DNA of 64,000 nucleotides, taken from Stigmatella aurantiaca DW4/3-1 (lineage in GTDB: Bacteria; Myxococcota; Myxococcia; Myxococcales; Myxococcaceae). A model generated the notes under the pieces. It had not been told where the DNA came from and did not search any database. It saw nothing but the letters and a program-made list of their open reading frames with translations. The DNA lies in NCBI RefSeq assembly GCF_000165485.1, contig NC_014623.1:1259501-1323500 (forward strand). The letters run 5' to 3'. This document shows, in pieces, positions 26,760-36,350 of the stretch (positions are counted from its first letter, which is position 1; the number at the start of each line of letters is the position of its first letter). Position numbers and translations under genes: made by a program.

Positions 26760-27751
26760 GGCAGCACGAGTTGCTCTCGCAGCACCTGGAGCCCGGTGGC
26801 CAGGGATTCCGGCGCCGGGGTGCGGGAGTGAAGCAAGGTCATCGTGAGCACCGGGGTGCTCTCCAACTCGCTCTTGGCGAACGAGGAGAGGGCCTTGGAC
26901 GCACCGCACTCGATGAAGACGGTGATCCCCTCGTCTGCCAGCGCATGAAGGGCGTGGGTAAAGTGAACGGTCTGCATCAGGTGATCGGCCAGGTGTCCGG
27001 TCAGCGAATCCTGAGCGTGGTAGTACCGGCCCAGGATGGGCGAGAAGACGGGGGCCTTCAGCGGCCGGGAGGTGAAGCGCCGCAGCCTCGCGCGGAAGTC
27101 CTCCGCGGCGGGCTTCATCACCGAGGGACAGTGAAAGGGATAGATCGAGTTCAGCTTCTTGAACGCGATGCGCAGGGGGCCACACACGCTCTGTGCCAGG
27201 GCCATGGCCTCCTCGGAGCCTGACAGCGCTGTCTGTCCGGCGTGGTTCTCCGCCGCGATGGCGAGGTCCGCGGAGCCAATCAGTTGCACCAGGTGGTTCG
27301 TCCGCTCCGCGTCCATTCCCAGCGCGGCCATGAAGCCACTGTGGCTGCCGAGCTTCTGGAGCGCCGCGACGCGCTCGCAGAGGAGCTCCGTGCCCTCCTC
27401 CACGGTGAATCCTCCCGCGCAGACCATCGCGGTCAGCTCCCCGAAGCTGTGGCCCACGAACACCTGGGGCACCAGCCCCTGGGATTCCAGGGTCCGGTAA
27501 ACGGCCAGGGAAGAGCCGTAGATCGCCAGCTGGTAGAGCCCTTGCGCCCGGAGCGTGTGCACCTCGTTCTCGGGCGGAGACGGCGAGGCGAGGTAGTCCG
27601 ACAAGGTGCCGCCCAGGTGCTTGTGCGCGATGGGATCCATGGCGGCAAGCACTTGCTGGACGGCCGGGTGGCCGTGGGTCAGCCCGGTCAGGGCACCCGG
27701 GTAATAGGCCCCCTGGCCAGGGAACAGGACAGCGACACGAGCCTGGGTCAT
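26741..27751 (-). CDS. discrete malonyl-CoA:ACP acyltransferase-like protein (PKS AT/FabD family)
   Basis: This 336-residue protein has the acyltransferase landmarks VAVLFPGQGAYYPG, the nucleophile motif GHSFGELTA, the oxyanion-side ALGM segment and the second catalytic residue in IYPFHCPSVM. The VFVGHSFGE form resembles discrete AT proteins of trans-AT polyketide pathways more than housekeeping FabD. No PKS, ACP or fatty-acid genes lie beside it, so it may serve a pathway encoded elsewhere. Loading specificity (malonyl, succinyl or other) cannot be read with confidence. Confidence 0.85.
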   Translation of the reverse strand: MTQARVAVLFPGQGAYYPGALTGLTHGHPAVQQVLAAMDPIAHKHLGGTLSDYLASPSPPENEVHTLRAQGLYQLAIYGSSLAVYRTLESQGLVPQVFVGHSFGELTAMVCAGGFTVEEGTELLCERVAALQKLGSHSGFMAALGMDAERTNHLVQLIGSADLAIAAENHAGQTALSGSEEAMALAQSVCGPLRIAFKKLNSIYPFHCPSVMKPAAEDFRARLRRFTSRPLKAPVFSPILGRYYHAQDSLTGHLADHLMQTVHFTHALHALADEGITVFIECGASKALSSFAKSELESTPVLTMTLLHSRTPAPESLATGLQVLREQLVLPHGSVG

Positions 27752-27802
27752 GAAGAAGCCGCCGGTGAGGGAAACACCGGCGGTTATCTCATGTTTTGCG
27801 TG

Positions 27803-30361
27803 TCACGCTTGGCGCCTGAGCCACTCCACGACGCCCGCGCCTTCCCGCTCGCGCAGCGCCACATCCTGGGCGAGCCGCTCCAAGGTTTGCTTCATGGCCT
27901 GCTGGGCCTCACCCACTGGGTGGGTTTGAAGCAGCGCCTGGACCTCCTCGAGCTGAGCACGGGTGCGCATCAGCCCCAGGGACTCCACCACCCGACGCAG
28001 CAGCATGGGGGCCCCGCCCGTGCGGCCGACCACGTCCTTCCACCGCTTCTGGACCTCGGCCCACCAGGCGTCCCGGCCGGTCCGGTTGGCCAGCAGTCCG
28101 CTCAGGTAGGTCGTCACGTCCTGCATCTTCACCGTGTCCGTGAAGAACAGCTCCTGGCCCCGCTTGGCCAGCGCTGGCTCCTCGAAGGAGGTGAGCGCCG
28201 TCAGGTAGCGGCGCTGGGTGGCCGGGTCCGGCTCCACCTTCATCTTCTCCAGCAGCGTGTCGAAGAGGGCCGCGTCGCCGTGCCGCGCCACCATGGCCAC
28301 CGCGCTATCCAGCAGGTTGGGCTCCAGCGCCTGTTTGTCCCCGGCGAACGCCCGCTTCACCCGGGCCCGTGCTTCGCCCAGCGCCCCCTGGCCGCGCGCC
28401 AGCACGCCCACCGCGCGCACCAGCGCCGCGCGCCGCAGCCGGATGCGGTTCGACTCCTCCGGCCCTGGCTCCCATCCCAGCTTCTCCAGCCCAGGCCCCA
28501 GCAGACGCTCCACCCAGCGGCGGAAGCGCTCCTGGTCCTCGCCCTCCACCAGCCGCGATTCGATGTACGACAGCCGCCCCGCGAGCTCGTCCAGGACGGC
28601 GTCGTCCTCCTCGTTGCCGAAGCGGCCGGCCAGGTTCAGGAAGTCCTCCACCTTGGCGAGCCCCGCGCGCACCAGCGCCCACTGGTCCGCCAGCACGCCG
28701 ATGCGCTCCGAGGGCGCCAGCGCCCCCAGGTTGGAGGCCAGCTTTTGCAGCGACGCCGCGTCATAGGCCACCCGGTAGAAGCCCGTGGAGCCCGCGTTGG
28801 CGCTCAGCCAGCGAATCTCCCCGCTGCCCTCCAGCGTCACCGGCGTCCGCTCCTCCCGCAGCAGCACGCGCTGCTCGCGCACCCCGTTGCCATCCTCGAA
28901 GCGGAGCACCACCGGCACCGGCCAGCGCTCCCCGCTGGAGGCGCCCGGCTCCGAGTAGAAGCGGCGCTGGGTCAGCGTCACCTGGTGGCCCTCCTGGCTC
29001 ACGGACACCAGCGGGTAGCCGCTCTGGCCGATCCACGCGTTGGCCAGCTCCACCACCGGCTGGGAGGAGGCGGCCCCCAGCGCCTTCCACAGGTCATCGG
29101 CCACCGCGTTGCCCCGCGCGTGCGTGCGCATGTACTGGCGGATGCCCTCGCGGAAGGCCTCCTCGCCGAGGAAGCCCTCGATCATCCGCAGCACCGCGCC
29201 GCCCTTCTCGTAGGTGATGAGGTCGAAGCTCTCGCCCGCCTCGCTCGCGTTGCGCACTTCGCCGCGGACGGGGTGCGTGGACTTGAGCGCATCCAGGTGC
29301 AGCGCCGCCGCCTTGCCCGTGTCGAAGTCCAGCCACACGCGCCACTCCGGCTTCCAGCTGTCGACGATCTTGTAGGCCATCCACGTGGCGAACGCCTCGT
29401 TGAGCCACAGGTCGTCCCACCACACCATCGTGACCCAATTGCCGAACCACTGGTGCGCCAGCTCGTGCGCCACCACCTCGGACACCCGCTTCTGCACCGA
29501 CAGCGGCGCGGTGGCCGGGTCCAGCAGCAGCGCCACCTCGCGGAAGGTGATGAGGCCGGCGTTCTCCATGGCGCCCGCCTCGAAGTCTGGAATGCCCACC
29601 TGGTCCACTTTGCCGTAGGCGTAGGGCAGCCCGAAGTACTCCTGGAGCCGGGGCAAGGACGCCAGCGCCGCCTCCTGGCCAAAGCGCGTCAGGTGGGCCT
29701 TCTCTGGCAGCGCCCAGGTGCGCACCGGCACCCCGTCCACCTTCTGCTCGGGCGTGCCCACCAGCGGGCCCACCACCAGCGCGATGAGGTACGAGCTGAG
29801 GACGTCCGTCTCCTGGAACGTCACGTGCCGGAAGGCGCCCTCGGTCTTGTCCGACGTCACCGCGCCGTTGGAGAGCACCGTCAGCTCGGGCTTGGCCGGC
29901 ACGCGCACGCTCAGGGCCCAGTGCGCCTTGAAGGCGGGTTCGTCGAAGCAGGGGAAGAGGCGCCGGGCGTCGGCGGTCTCGAACTGGGTGGCGGCGACCT
30001 TGCCCGACAGGTACAGGCCCCGCAGCCCCTCGGTGAAGCGGCCCGTCCAGTCCACCGCCAGCGAGCCCTCGCCGGTGGGCAGGGGCGAGGCGAAGCGCAG
30101 CACCACCGTCTCGCTCTCGGCCACGGGCTGGATGGAGGTGGGCGTGTGCTGGGTGCCCCCGATGCGCACGCTCACCTGGGTGAGTTGCAGCGCGAGGGCA
30201 TGGAGGATGATCTCGTTCGTGGGCGCATGCACCGTCAGCTCGACGGTCTGCGTGCCAGTGAAGGTCCGCGCTTCCAGGTCGAGCGACACCGTGGCGGTGT
30301 AGCGGCGGGGGAGGACGGTCCGCGGCAGGCGGAAGTTCTTGTCTGCGGTCAGGTGAGCCAT
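27803..30361 (-). CDS. pepN: M1-family aminopeptidase (puromycin-sensitive/PepN-like)
   Basis: This 852-residue zinc metallopeptidase has the exopeptidase motif GAMEN, the zinc site HELAHQWFGN with the third ligand in WLNEAFATWM, then a beta-sandwich and an ERAP1-like helical C-terminal domain. It removes N-terminal residues from peptides in the cytoplasm. The ATG at 30361 begins MAHLTADKNFRLPRTVLPRRY, matching usual family N-termini; an earlier in-frame start at 30403 adds only low-complexity sequence. It is monocistronic, with 83 bp to the upstream lipoprotein gene. Confidence 0.95.
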   Translation of the reverse strand: MAHLTADKNFRLPRTVLPRRYTATVSLDLEARTFTGTQTVELTVHAPTNEIILHALALQLTQVSVRIGGTQHTPTSIQPVAESETVVLRFASPLPTGEGSLAVDWTGRFTEGLRGLYLSGKVAATQFETADARRLFPCFDEPAFKAHWALSVRVPAKPELTVLSNGAVTSDKTEGAFRHVTFQETDVLSSYLIALVVGPLVGTPEQKVDGVPVRTWALPEKAHLTRFGQEAALASLPRLQEYFGLPYAYGKVDQVGIPDFEAGAMENAGLITFREVALLLDPATAPLSVQKRVSEVVAHELAHQWFGNWVTMVWWDDLWLNEAFATWMAYKIVDSWKPEWRVWLDFDTGKAAALHLDALKSTHPVRGEVRNASEAGESFDLITYEKGGAVLRMIEGFLGEEAFREGIRQYMRTHARGNAVADDLWKALGAASSQPVVELANAWIGQSGYPLVSVSQEGHQVTLTQRRFYSEPGASSGERWPVPVVLRFEDGNGVREQRVLLREERTPVTLEGSGEIRWLSANAGSTGFYRVAYDAASLQKLASNLGALAPSERIGVLADQWALVRAGLAKVEDFLNLAGRFGNEEDDAVLDELAGRLSYIESRLVEGEDQERFRRWVERLLGPGLEKLGWEPGPEESNRIRLRRAALVRAVGVLARGQGALGEARARVKRAFAGDKQALEPNLLDSAVAMVARHGDAALFDTLLEKMKVEPDPATQRRYLTALTSFEEPALAKRGQELFFTDTVKMQDVTTYLSGLLANRTGRDAWWAEVQKRWKDVVGRTGGAPMLLRRVVESLGLMRTRAQLEEVQALLQTHPVGEAQQAMKQTLERLAQDVALREREGAGVVEWLRRQA

Positions 30362-30443
30362 AGGGCCGGGCACTCTAGCGCCGGCGCAAGCCGTTGGCCG
30401 CACGGGATGTGCAGGGTGTCAGGCGGTGGGCGGATGGCGCCTG

Positions 30444-31061
30444 CTACAGCCCTCCCACCTCCAGTGCTCCCCCCACGCCCGGAAACGGCTTGGTCACGGT
30501 GGCGCTGAAGACGATGTCCTCCAGGCGGATGTTCACGGGCAGATCGTCCGCCCCGCCCAGCCCCACCCGCCGCACCGTGTTGTTGACGATGATCCAGATG
30601 CGAGGCTTGCCCAGCGCCTCCTTGAGGACGGGGTTCTCGGTGTGCACGGGCACCCGCTGGCCCGGGGCGAAGGACTGGGTGGGCAGCACGACGGAGGCCC
30701 GCGAGAAGTACGGGGGCAGGTTCCGGTCCGTGTAGGGCACGGCCGCGCCCGGGGTGGCCCGGCCCTCCAGGGACAGCCGGATGCCCAGCTCCAGCGTCAG
30801 CGCGCGCGTGGGGTTCACCACCGTCAGGTCCGCGGCGACGGTCTGCACGATGACGTCCCCTTGGGACTCCTCGGGCAGGTCGAGGGCGATCTCCATATAG
30901 ACCGGCTCGAGGATGGAGGTGAGGGGCACGTTCTGGTCGATGGGCTCGGTGGAGACGTCCACCTCGGCCGAGCAGGCGGTGAGCGCCAGGAGGCTGGCCA
31001 GCAGCAAGAAGGAGGGGGGCTGCATCGGGTTCTTCATCGGGTTCTTCATCGGGTTCTTCAT
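30444..31061 (-). CDS. lipoprotein of unknown function with repeated start region
   Basis: This 205-residue protein begins with MKNP three times, then a lipoprotein signal (LLLASLLALTAC) and a beta-rich mature domain without a recognised family. The ATG at 31061 overlaps the stop of the upstream outer-membrane protein gene by 4 nt, so translation is coupled. The MKNP repeats come from a 12-bp DNA repeat that supplies four in-frame ATGs. It probably works with the outer-membrane partner. Confidence 0.75.
   Translation of the reverse strand: MKNPMKNPMKNPMQPPSFLLLASLLALTACSAEVDVSTEPIDQNVPLTSILEPVYMEIALDLPEESQGDVIVQTVAADLTVVNPTRALTLELGIRLSLEGRATPGAAVPYTDRNLPPYFSRASVVLPTQSFAPGQRVPVHTENPVLKEALGKPRIWIIVNNTVRRVGLGGADDLPVNIRLEDIVFSATVTKPFPGVGGALEVGGL
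31023..31061 (-). repeat. 12-bp tandem repeat over a translation start
   Basis: Three perfect copies of CATCGGGTTCTT (plus strand) plus CAT cover the first 13 codons of the lipoprotein gene. Unit length is a multiple of three, so copy-number change would add or remove MKNP without shifting frame and would change the number of start codons. Confidence 0.85.
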
Positions 31062-31789
31062 CGGAAGGTCCAGGAGAAGTCCAGCACGGGCGACACCGGC
31101 AGCCCGCCGTTGGCGAAGACAGGGTCGGACAGGTCGACATACGCGGCGCCGAGCGCCATGCCGAAGCGCTCACCGCCGTAGCGCACGCCGGCCGCGGCGC
31201 GGAGCGCGGAGCCCCCCTTGATGCGCGCACCCACCTCCGCGATGAGCACCCACGGGCCTGACAGGTGCAGCGCCGCCGCGCCGGTCAGCGACAGGTAGGA
31301 CGTCTCGAAGTACGCGAAGCGCGCCTCCCCTTGGACGAGCAGGGGCCCCAGCGTCAGGCCGTAGGCGCCATATAGGGTGGGGCCCGACAGGGTGGGCTCG
31401 AAGCGCTGAACGGCGGGCTCCTGCGCCTCGACGACGGCCGAGTAGACCGAGGCCCCCACGAAGTGGGTGTAGCGGGCTCCCAGGACGAGCCGCTGGGAGC
31501 CCAGGGCCTTCGCCCAGCGCAGGCCCACGTTGGGGGCCAGCAGCAGGTCCGCGTACAGAGAGGTGTCCACCGCGAAGCCCGCCGCCACGGGAATCGCCGA
31601 GCGCTGGAGGCCCAGCACAGGGTGCTCGATGACGGAGGCCGCATCCGTGGTGAGCAGCCGCGCGTTCCCGGACTGGAACGCTCCGAGGGGCTGGGCGAGG
31701 CCTTCGCCTGGGCCGAGCAGCAGCAGCAGCAGGGGGCACAAGACATATATCGAGAGGGGGGAGAGAGAACGAGGGCGCCGGAGGCTCAA
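31058..31789 (-). CDS. outer-membrane beta-barrel-like protein
   Basis: This 243-residue protein has a signal peptide (VLCPLLLLLLGPGEGLA) and a mature region of alternating amphipathic strands (LYADLLLAPNVGLRWAK, RLVLGARYTHFVGASVY, VLIAEVGARIKGG...) ending in SWTFR with a terminal aromatic-x pattern common in barrels. The TTG at 31789 is taken as start because AAGGAG lies 8 nt upstream. It overlaps the downstream lipoprotein gene (ATGA). The family is not identified. Confidence 0.7.
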   Translation of the reverse strand: MSLRRPRSLSPLSIYVLCPLLLLLLGPGEGLAQPLGAFQSGNARLLTTDAASVIEHPVLGLQRSAIPVAAGFAVDTSLYADLLLAPNVGLRWAKALGSQRLVLGARYTHFVGASVYSAVVEAQEPAVQRFEPTLSGPTLYGAYGLTLGPLLVQGEARFAYFETSYLSLTGAAALHLSGPWVLIAEVGARIKGGSALRAAAGVRYGGERFGMALGAAYVDLSDPVFANGGLPVSPVLDFSWTFR

Positions 31790-32087
31790 TCCACGGGCTC
31801 CTTGGGACGGGCGGGAGGGGAGGACCCGCTGTATGGCGCGGAAATCACGGCGGTGGATCTTCCTGTGGACGGAAGTGTTTCCTACCCGGCGGGACCTCGA
31901 ACCCCATCGAGGAGCTCAGGAGCGGCCAATATTTTTTATTTTGTAAGAAAGTGAACAATGCCATTGCCGGTGGGGTCCATGGGCATGGCGGGAGCATCGA
32001 GCGGGGTGGTTGCGTGCGGGCGGAAGTCACCGGCCCAGAGTTCCGCGAGCTTTCCTCGTGCGCTGCTGGGGCCGCAGGAGGATCCTT

Positions 32088-33386
<1,299 letters not shown>

Positions 33387-33401
33387 GGAGAACACAAAGC
33401 C

Positions 33402-34526
33402 ATGTCCAACAAGTTCAAGAGCGTCGAGACGAAGTATTACGAAGAGCGCCAGGAGCTGTTCGAGGGGCTCCAGCGCCTGGACCGCCGCGCCTTCATGCGC
33501 GTGGCGGGCGTGTCCGCCGGCATCGTCGCCGGCATGGGGCTGGTGACGCCCGCGAGCTTCCAGCTCGTCCAGGTCGCCGAGGCGCAGGGCAATCCGGAGA
33601 AGCCGAAGTTCACCTTCGCGTACATCTCCGACACGCACCTGTACGAGCAGAAGCTCAATGACCGGTTCGTGCGCTCCATCCTCAAGGCGGTGGACGATGT
33701 GAACGCGCTGGATCCGCAGCCGGACTTCGTCCTGTTCGGCGGGGACCTGGCGCAGCTGGGGCAGGCCGGCGAGCTGAAGCTGGGGGCGCAGATCCTCAAG
33801 AGCGTGAAGGCGCCCGTGAGGATGATGGTGGGCGAGCACGACTGGTTCCTCGACATGGGGGAGCTGTGGCGCGAGCTGTTCGGCGAGCCCACCTATTCGT
33901 TCGACCACAAGGGCATTCACTTCGTGGTGCTCAACTCCATCCAGGAAAAGGATTTTTGGACGGAGCGCGGCCTGACGCCCATGCAGCGCATGCAGATCGT
34001 CGCCGGCCTGGACAACGGGATTCAGTCCCGCTTCGAGGTGGGCGCCGAGCAGCGCGCGTGGTTGCAGAAGGACCTGGCCAAGGTGGACAAGAAGACGCCG
34101 GTCATCGTCTTCAGCCACTCGCCGCTCTACAAGTACTACAAGCCCTGGAACTTCTGGACGGACGACGCGGACGAGGTGCAGGCGCTCCTCAAGCCCTTCG
34201 AGAAGGTGACGGTCATCCACGGCCACACGCACCAGTTGCTCACCAACCGCATCGACAACATCCACTTCCACGGCATGCTGTCCACCGCGTGGCCCTGGCC
34301 ATACGCCCCGGAAGGCCTGCCTTCCTTCACCATGCCGATGAACCGCGCGGACCCGTTCAGCGCCTTCGATGGATGCGGGGACGGGCGCATGGATGTGCTC
34401 GAGGCAGGCCTCGTCAACAAGCTCTACAACCTGTGGGAGCGCAACCCCATCACCGTGCGCGCGAGCTACCTCGCGTCGAACGGCAAGAAGGATGCGCCCC
34501 CCCGCCCCAAGCTCCCCACCTACTGA
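33402..34526 (+). CDS. Tat-exported metallophosphoesterase
   Basis: This 374-residue calcineurin-like phosphoesterase has a late Tat signal, RRAFMRV at 28-34 followed by a hydrophobic stretch, and metal-site motifs FAYISDTHLY, LFGGDLAQLG, VGEHDWF, VFSHSPLY and HGHTHQ. The usual GNHD is GEHD here, replacing the metal-bridging Asn with Glu, which may change metal choice or activity. It lies between two cytochrome genes, so a redox-linked periplasmic role is likely. The substrate is unknown. Confidence 0.88.
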   Translation: MSNKFKSVETKYYEERQELFEGLQRLDRRAFMRVAGVSAGIVAGMGLVTPASFQLVQVAEAQGNPEKPKFTFAYISDTHLYEQKLNDRFVRSILKAVDDVNALDPQPDFVLFGGDLAQLGQAGELKLGAQILKSVKAPVRMMVGEHDWFLDMGELWRELFGEPTYSFDHKGIHFVVLNSIQEKDFWTERGLTPMQRMQIVAGLDNGIQSRFEVGAEQRAWLQKDLAKVDKKTPVIVFSHSPLYKYYKPWNFWTDDADEVQALLKPFEKVTVIHGHTHQLLTNRIDNIHFHGMLSTAWPWPYAPEGLPSFTMPMNRADPFSAFDGCGDGRMDVLEAGLVNKLYNLWERNPITVRASYLASNGKKDAPPRPKLPTY

Positions 34527-34540
34527 GCGAGGACACCGGC

Positions 34541-35365
34541 ATGAACTTCCAGACAAAGCTCCTTGCAGGACTCGTCGCGGCCAGCTCCCTCGCGGGGGGC
34601 GCGGCGCTCGCCACCGGCTCCGGGCTCAAGGCCGAGCCGCTTCCCCAACACAAAGTCCCCGTCTCCAAGGAGGGCAACCTCGTCGTCGGCCTGTGCGACG
34701 GCGTGACCTCCATGGAGGTAGAAGGGGTGAAGGACGGCCAGCCGATGACGCGCGACCAGGCCCAGTCCGTCTCCACCGCGTTGATGGCCGAGTGGCGCCG
34801 CAAGAACCCGGACGCGAACTGGGACGATGTGCCCCTGCCGGTGAAGGCGGTGGCCCAGACGGGCAAGCCCAAGGCGCCGGGCACGCCACCCGCCGCGGTG
34901 GACGCCACCCAGCAGAAACCCTCCGCCGGCGGGGCGGTGAAGAACGCCGGGCAGAACGCGGCGGCGGGGGCCTCGGAGGTGGCGGCGAAGAAAGACGCCA
35001 ACCTTCAGACGGGCCACACCTACGGCGCGTTCAGCGAGCGGGACGAGAAGATCTGGGCCGACTCCACGCAGGCCTTCGTGGATGAGGGGCACCGCGTGTT
35101 CCACGACGCGGCGGCGCTGGGCGGCACCATCGCGGTGTCCTGCGACATGTGCCACCCGGACGCGGCCAACACGCACCCGGAGACGTACCCGAAGTACCAG
35201 GTGCAGCTGGGCCGCGTGGCGATGCTGCGCGACATGATCAACTGGTGCATCCAGAACCCGGTGCGCGGCAAGCCGCTGGCCGATGACGACCCGAAGATGA
35301 AGGCCATGGAGGCCTACATCTACGCCCGCCGCAAGGGCGTGCCGCTGGAGTTTGGCAAGCACTGA
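34541..35365 (+). CDS. exported c-type cytochrome
   Basis: This 274-residue protein has a signal peptide (KLLAGLVAASSLAGGAALA), a linker rich in Ala/Gly/Pro (106-150), and one heme c site C201-x-x-C204-H205 (SCDMCHPD), followed by INWCIQNPVRGKPL and MEAYIYARRKGVPL, reminiscent of SoxA/TsdA-type cytochromes. It probably passes electrons to or from the di-heme enzyme encoded two genes upstream. The ATG at 34541 starts 14 bp after the phosphoesterase stop. Confidence 0.85.
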   Translation: MNFQTKLLAGLVAASSLAGGAALATGSGLKAEPLPQHKVPVSKEGNLVVGLCDGVTSMEVEGVKDGQPMTRDQAQSVSTALMAEWRRKNPDANWDDVPLPVKAVAQTGKPKAPGTPPAAVDATQQKPSAGGAVKNAGQNAAAGASEVAAKKDANLQTGHTYGAFSERDEKIWADSTQAFVDEGHRVFHDAAALGGTIAVSCDMCHPDAANTHPETYPKYQVQLGRVAMLRDMINWCIQNPVRGKPLADDDPKMKAMEAYIYARRKGVPLEFGKH

Positions 35366-35396
35366 CGGCTGCGTCACCGCTGCCGTTTCACGCGCG

Positions 35397-35432
35397 AAGG
35401 GGAGTGCCTCCGGTGGGGGCGCTCCCCTTTGT
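35397..35432. terminator. terminator hairpin between convergent genes
   Basis: AAGGGGAG (35397-35404) pairs with CTCCCCTT (35422-35429), followed by TTGTG on the plus strand. It sits 31 bp past the cytochrome stop and just before the stop of the convergent gene, so it could serve both. Confidence 0.6.
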
Positions 35433-35433
35433 G

Positions 35434-36132
35434 TTACTGGAGTGGCTGGGCTGCTTGCCTGGGGCCCTCGCTGGGGCTGACGAGGGGAAGGCTGCCCGCC
35501 AGCTTGAAGACATTCTGATCGAGAAATCTCATGATGGCGTCGATGGGCGAGGACGCCTCGATCATCTGAATGAGCCGGGCCCCCGTTTCAATGGCGGGAA
35601 GTGCCCCCTGCGTGTTCTCCATGCGCTGGCGCAAGGTCTTTCCCGGAAGCGGGACGTCCGCGGTGGGCTCGGCGGGGCCGTGGGAGAAGGAGTCCTGGAT
35701 CAGGTGGAGCAGGATGCCCGCCGCCCGGTGCGGGGCGTGGCTGGCCAGGATCGGCTTGAGCCCCCACGTACAGGGGCCTTTGAGGAAGACCTGGGTTCCC
35801 TCGAAGCGCGAGGCCAGGAGTTGGAACTGGGGGCCGGAGTCCACCTTGCCCAACGCCAGCTCGACCGCGAAGCGCGACCATTCGAGCACCTTCGAGAGGC
35901 GGCCCGGCTTGAACTCGCCCAGCCCGGACAGGCTGGGGGGGGCCTCGGGCCAGCTCACCCCCCGGAGGAACTCCTGCGCTTTCAAGGGGGCTTCCCTGGG
36001 ATCGGCATAGTCCTCCGCGTCCCAGCGGGGCAGCGCCGTCAAGTCAATGCCGTGGAGCAACGGTCCTCCCGCATAGGAGGGGCTCTTCGCGCGGGCGGTC
36101 TCCAAGGCCCGTCTCAGCGTGAGAAGGGTCAT
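35434..36132 (-). CDS. hypothetical protein with phospholipase C-like HLIQDSFSH motif
   Basis: This protein of about 232 residues is without a close named family. The segment SHAPHRAAGILLHLIQDSFSHG resembles the zinc-ligand helix (HxxxDxxSH) of bacterial zinc-dependent phospholipase C and related S1/P1 folds. No signal peptide is evident from the chosen ATG at 36132. The frame is open further, with ATG at 36201 and TTG at 36264, so the N-terminus is uncertain. Enzyme activity is inferred only from the motif. Confidence 0.6.
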   Translation of the reverse strand: MTLLTLRRALETARAKSPSYAGGPLLHGIDLTALPRWDAEDYADPREAPLKAQEFLRGVSWPEAPPSLSGLGEFKPGRLSKVLEWSRFAVELALGKVDSGPQFQLLASRFEGTQVFLKGPCTWGLKPILASHAPHRAAGILLHLIQDSFSHGPAEPTADVPLPGKTLRQRMENTQGALPAIETGARLIQMIEASSPIDAIMRFLDQNVFKLAGSLPLVSPSEGPRQAAQPLQ

Positions 36133-36350
36133 GCTCTCGTGGACTGGTTTTGCTGAATTCCAAGAGCCCGCGATTTCGTGACAAGACTTGTGGAGCGGCA
36201 TGCATGGCCTCTGCTCACTCGCGTGGAGGAGCCCATTGTAGACCTCTGCAAAGGAGAGCGGCAAGGCCGGGTCCGGGGCTGCCGGGATGAGTCCAATACC
36301 CGAACAACCGTAAAGGCTTTCGAGGAAGACAATTCATTCGATGAGAGGGC

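Noticed and set aside
27242-30508. A very long open frame on the plus strand through the aminopeptidase region
   Set aside because: It is the GC-rich antisense shadow of the acyltransferase and M1 aminopeptidase genes, which carry full catalytic motifs; the plus-strand translation is His/Arg/Gln-rich with no domain.
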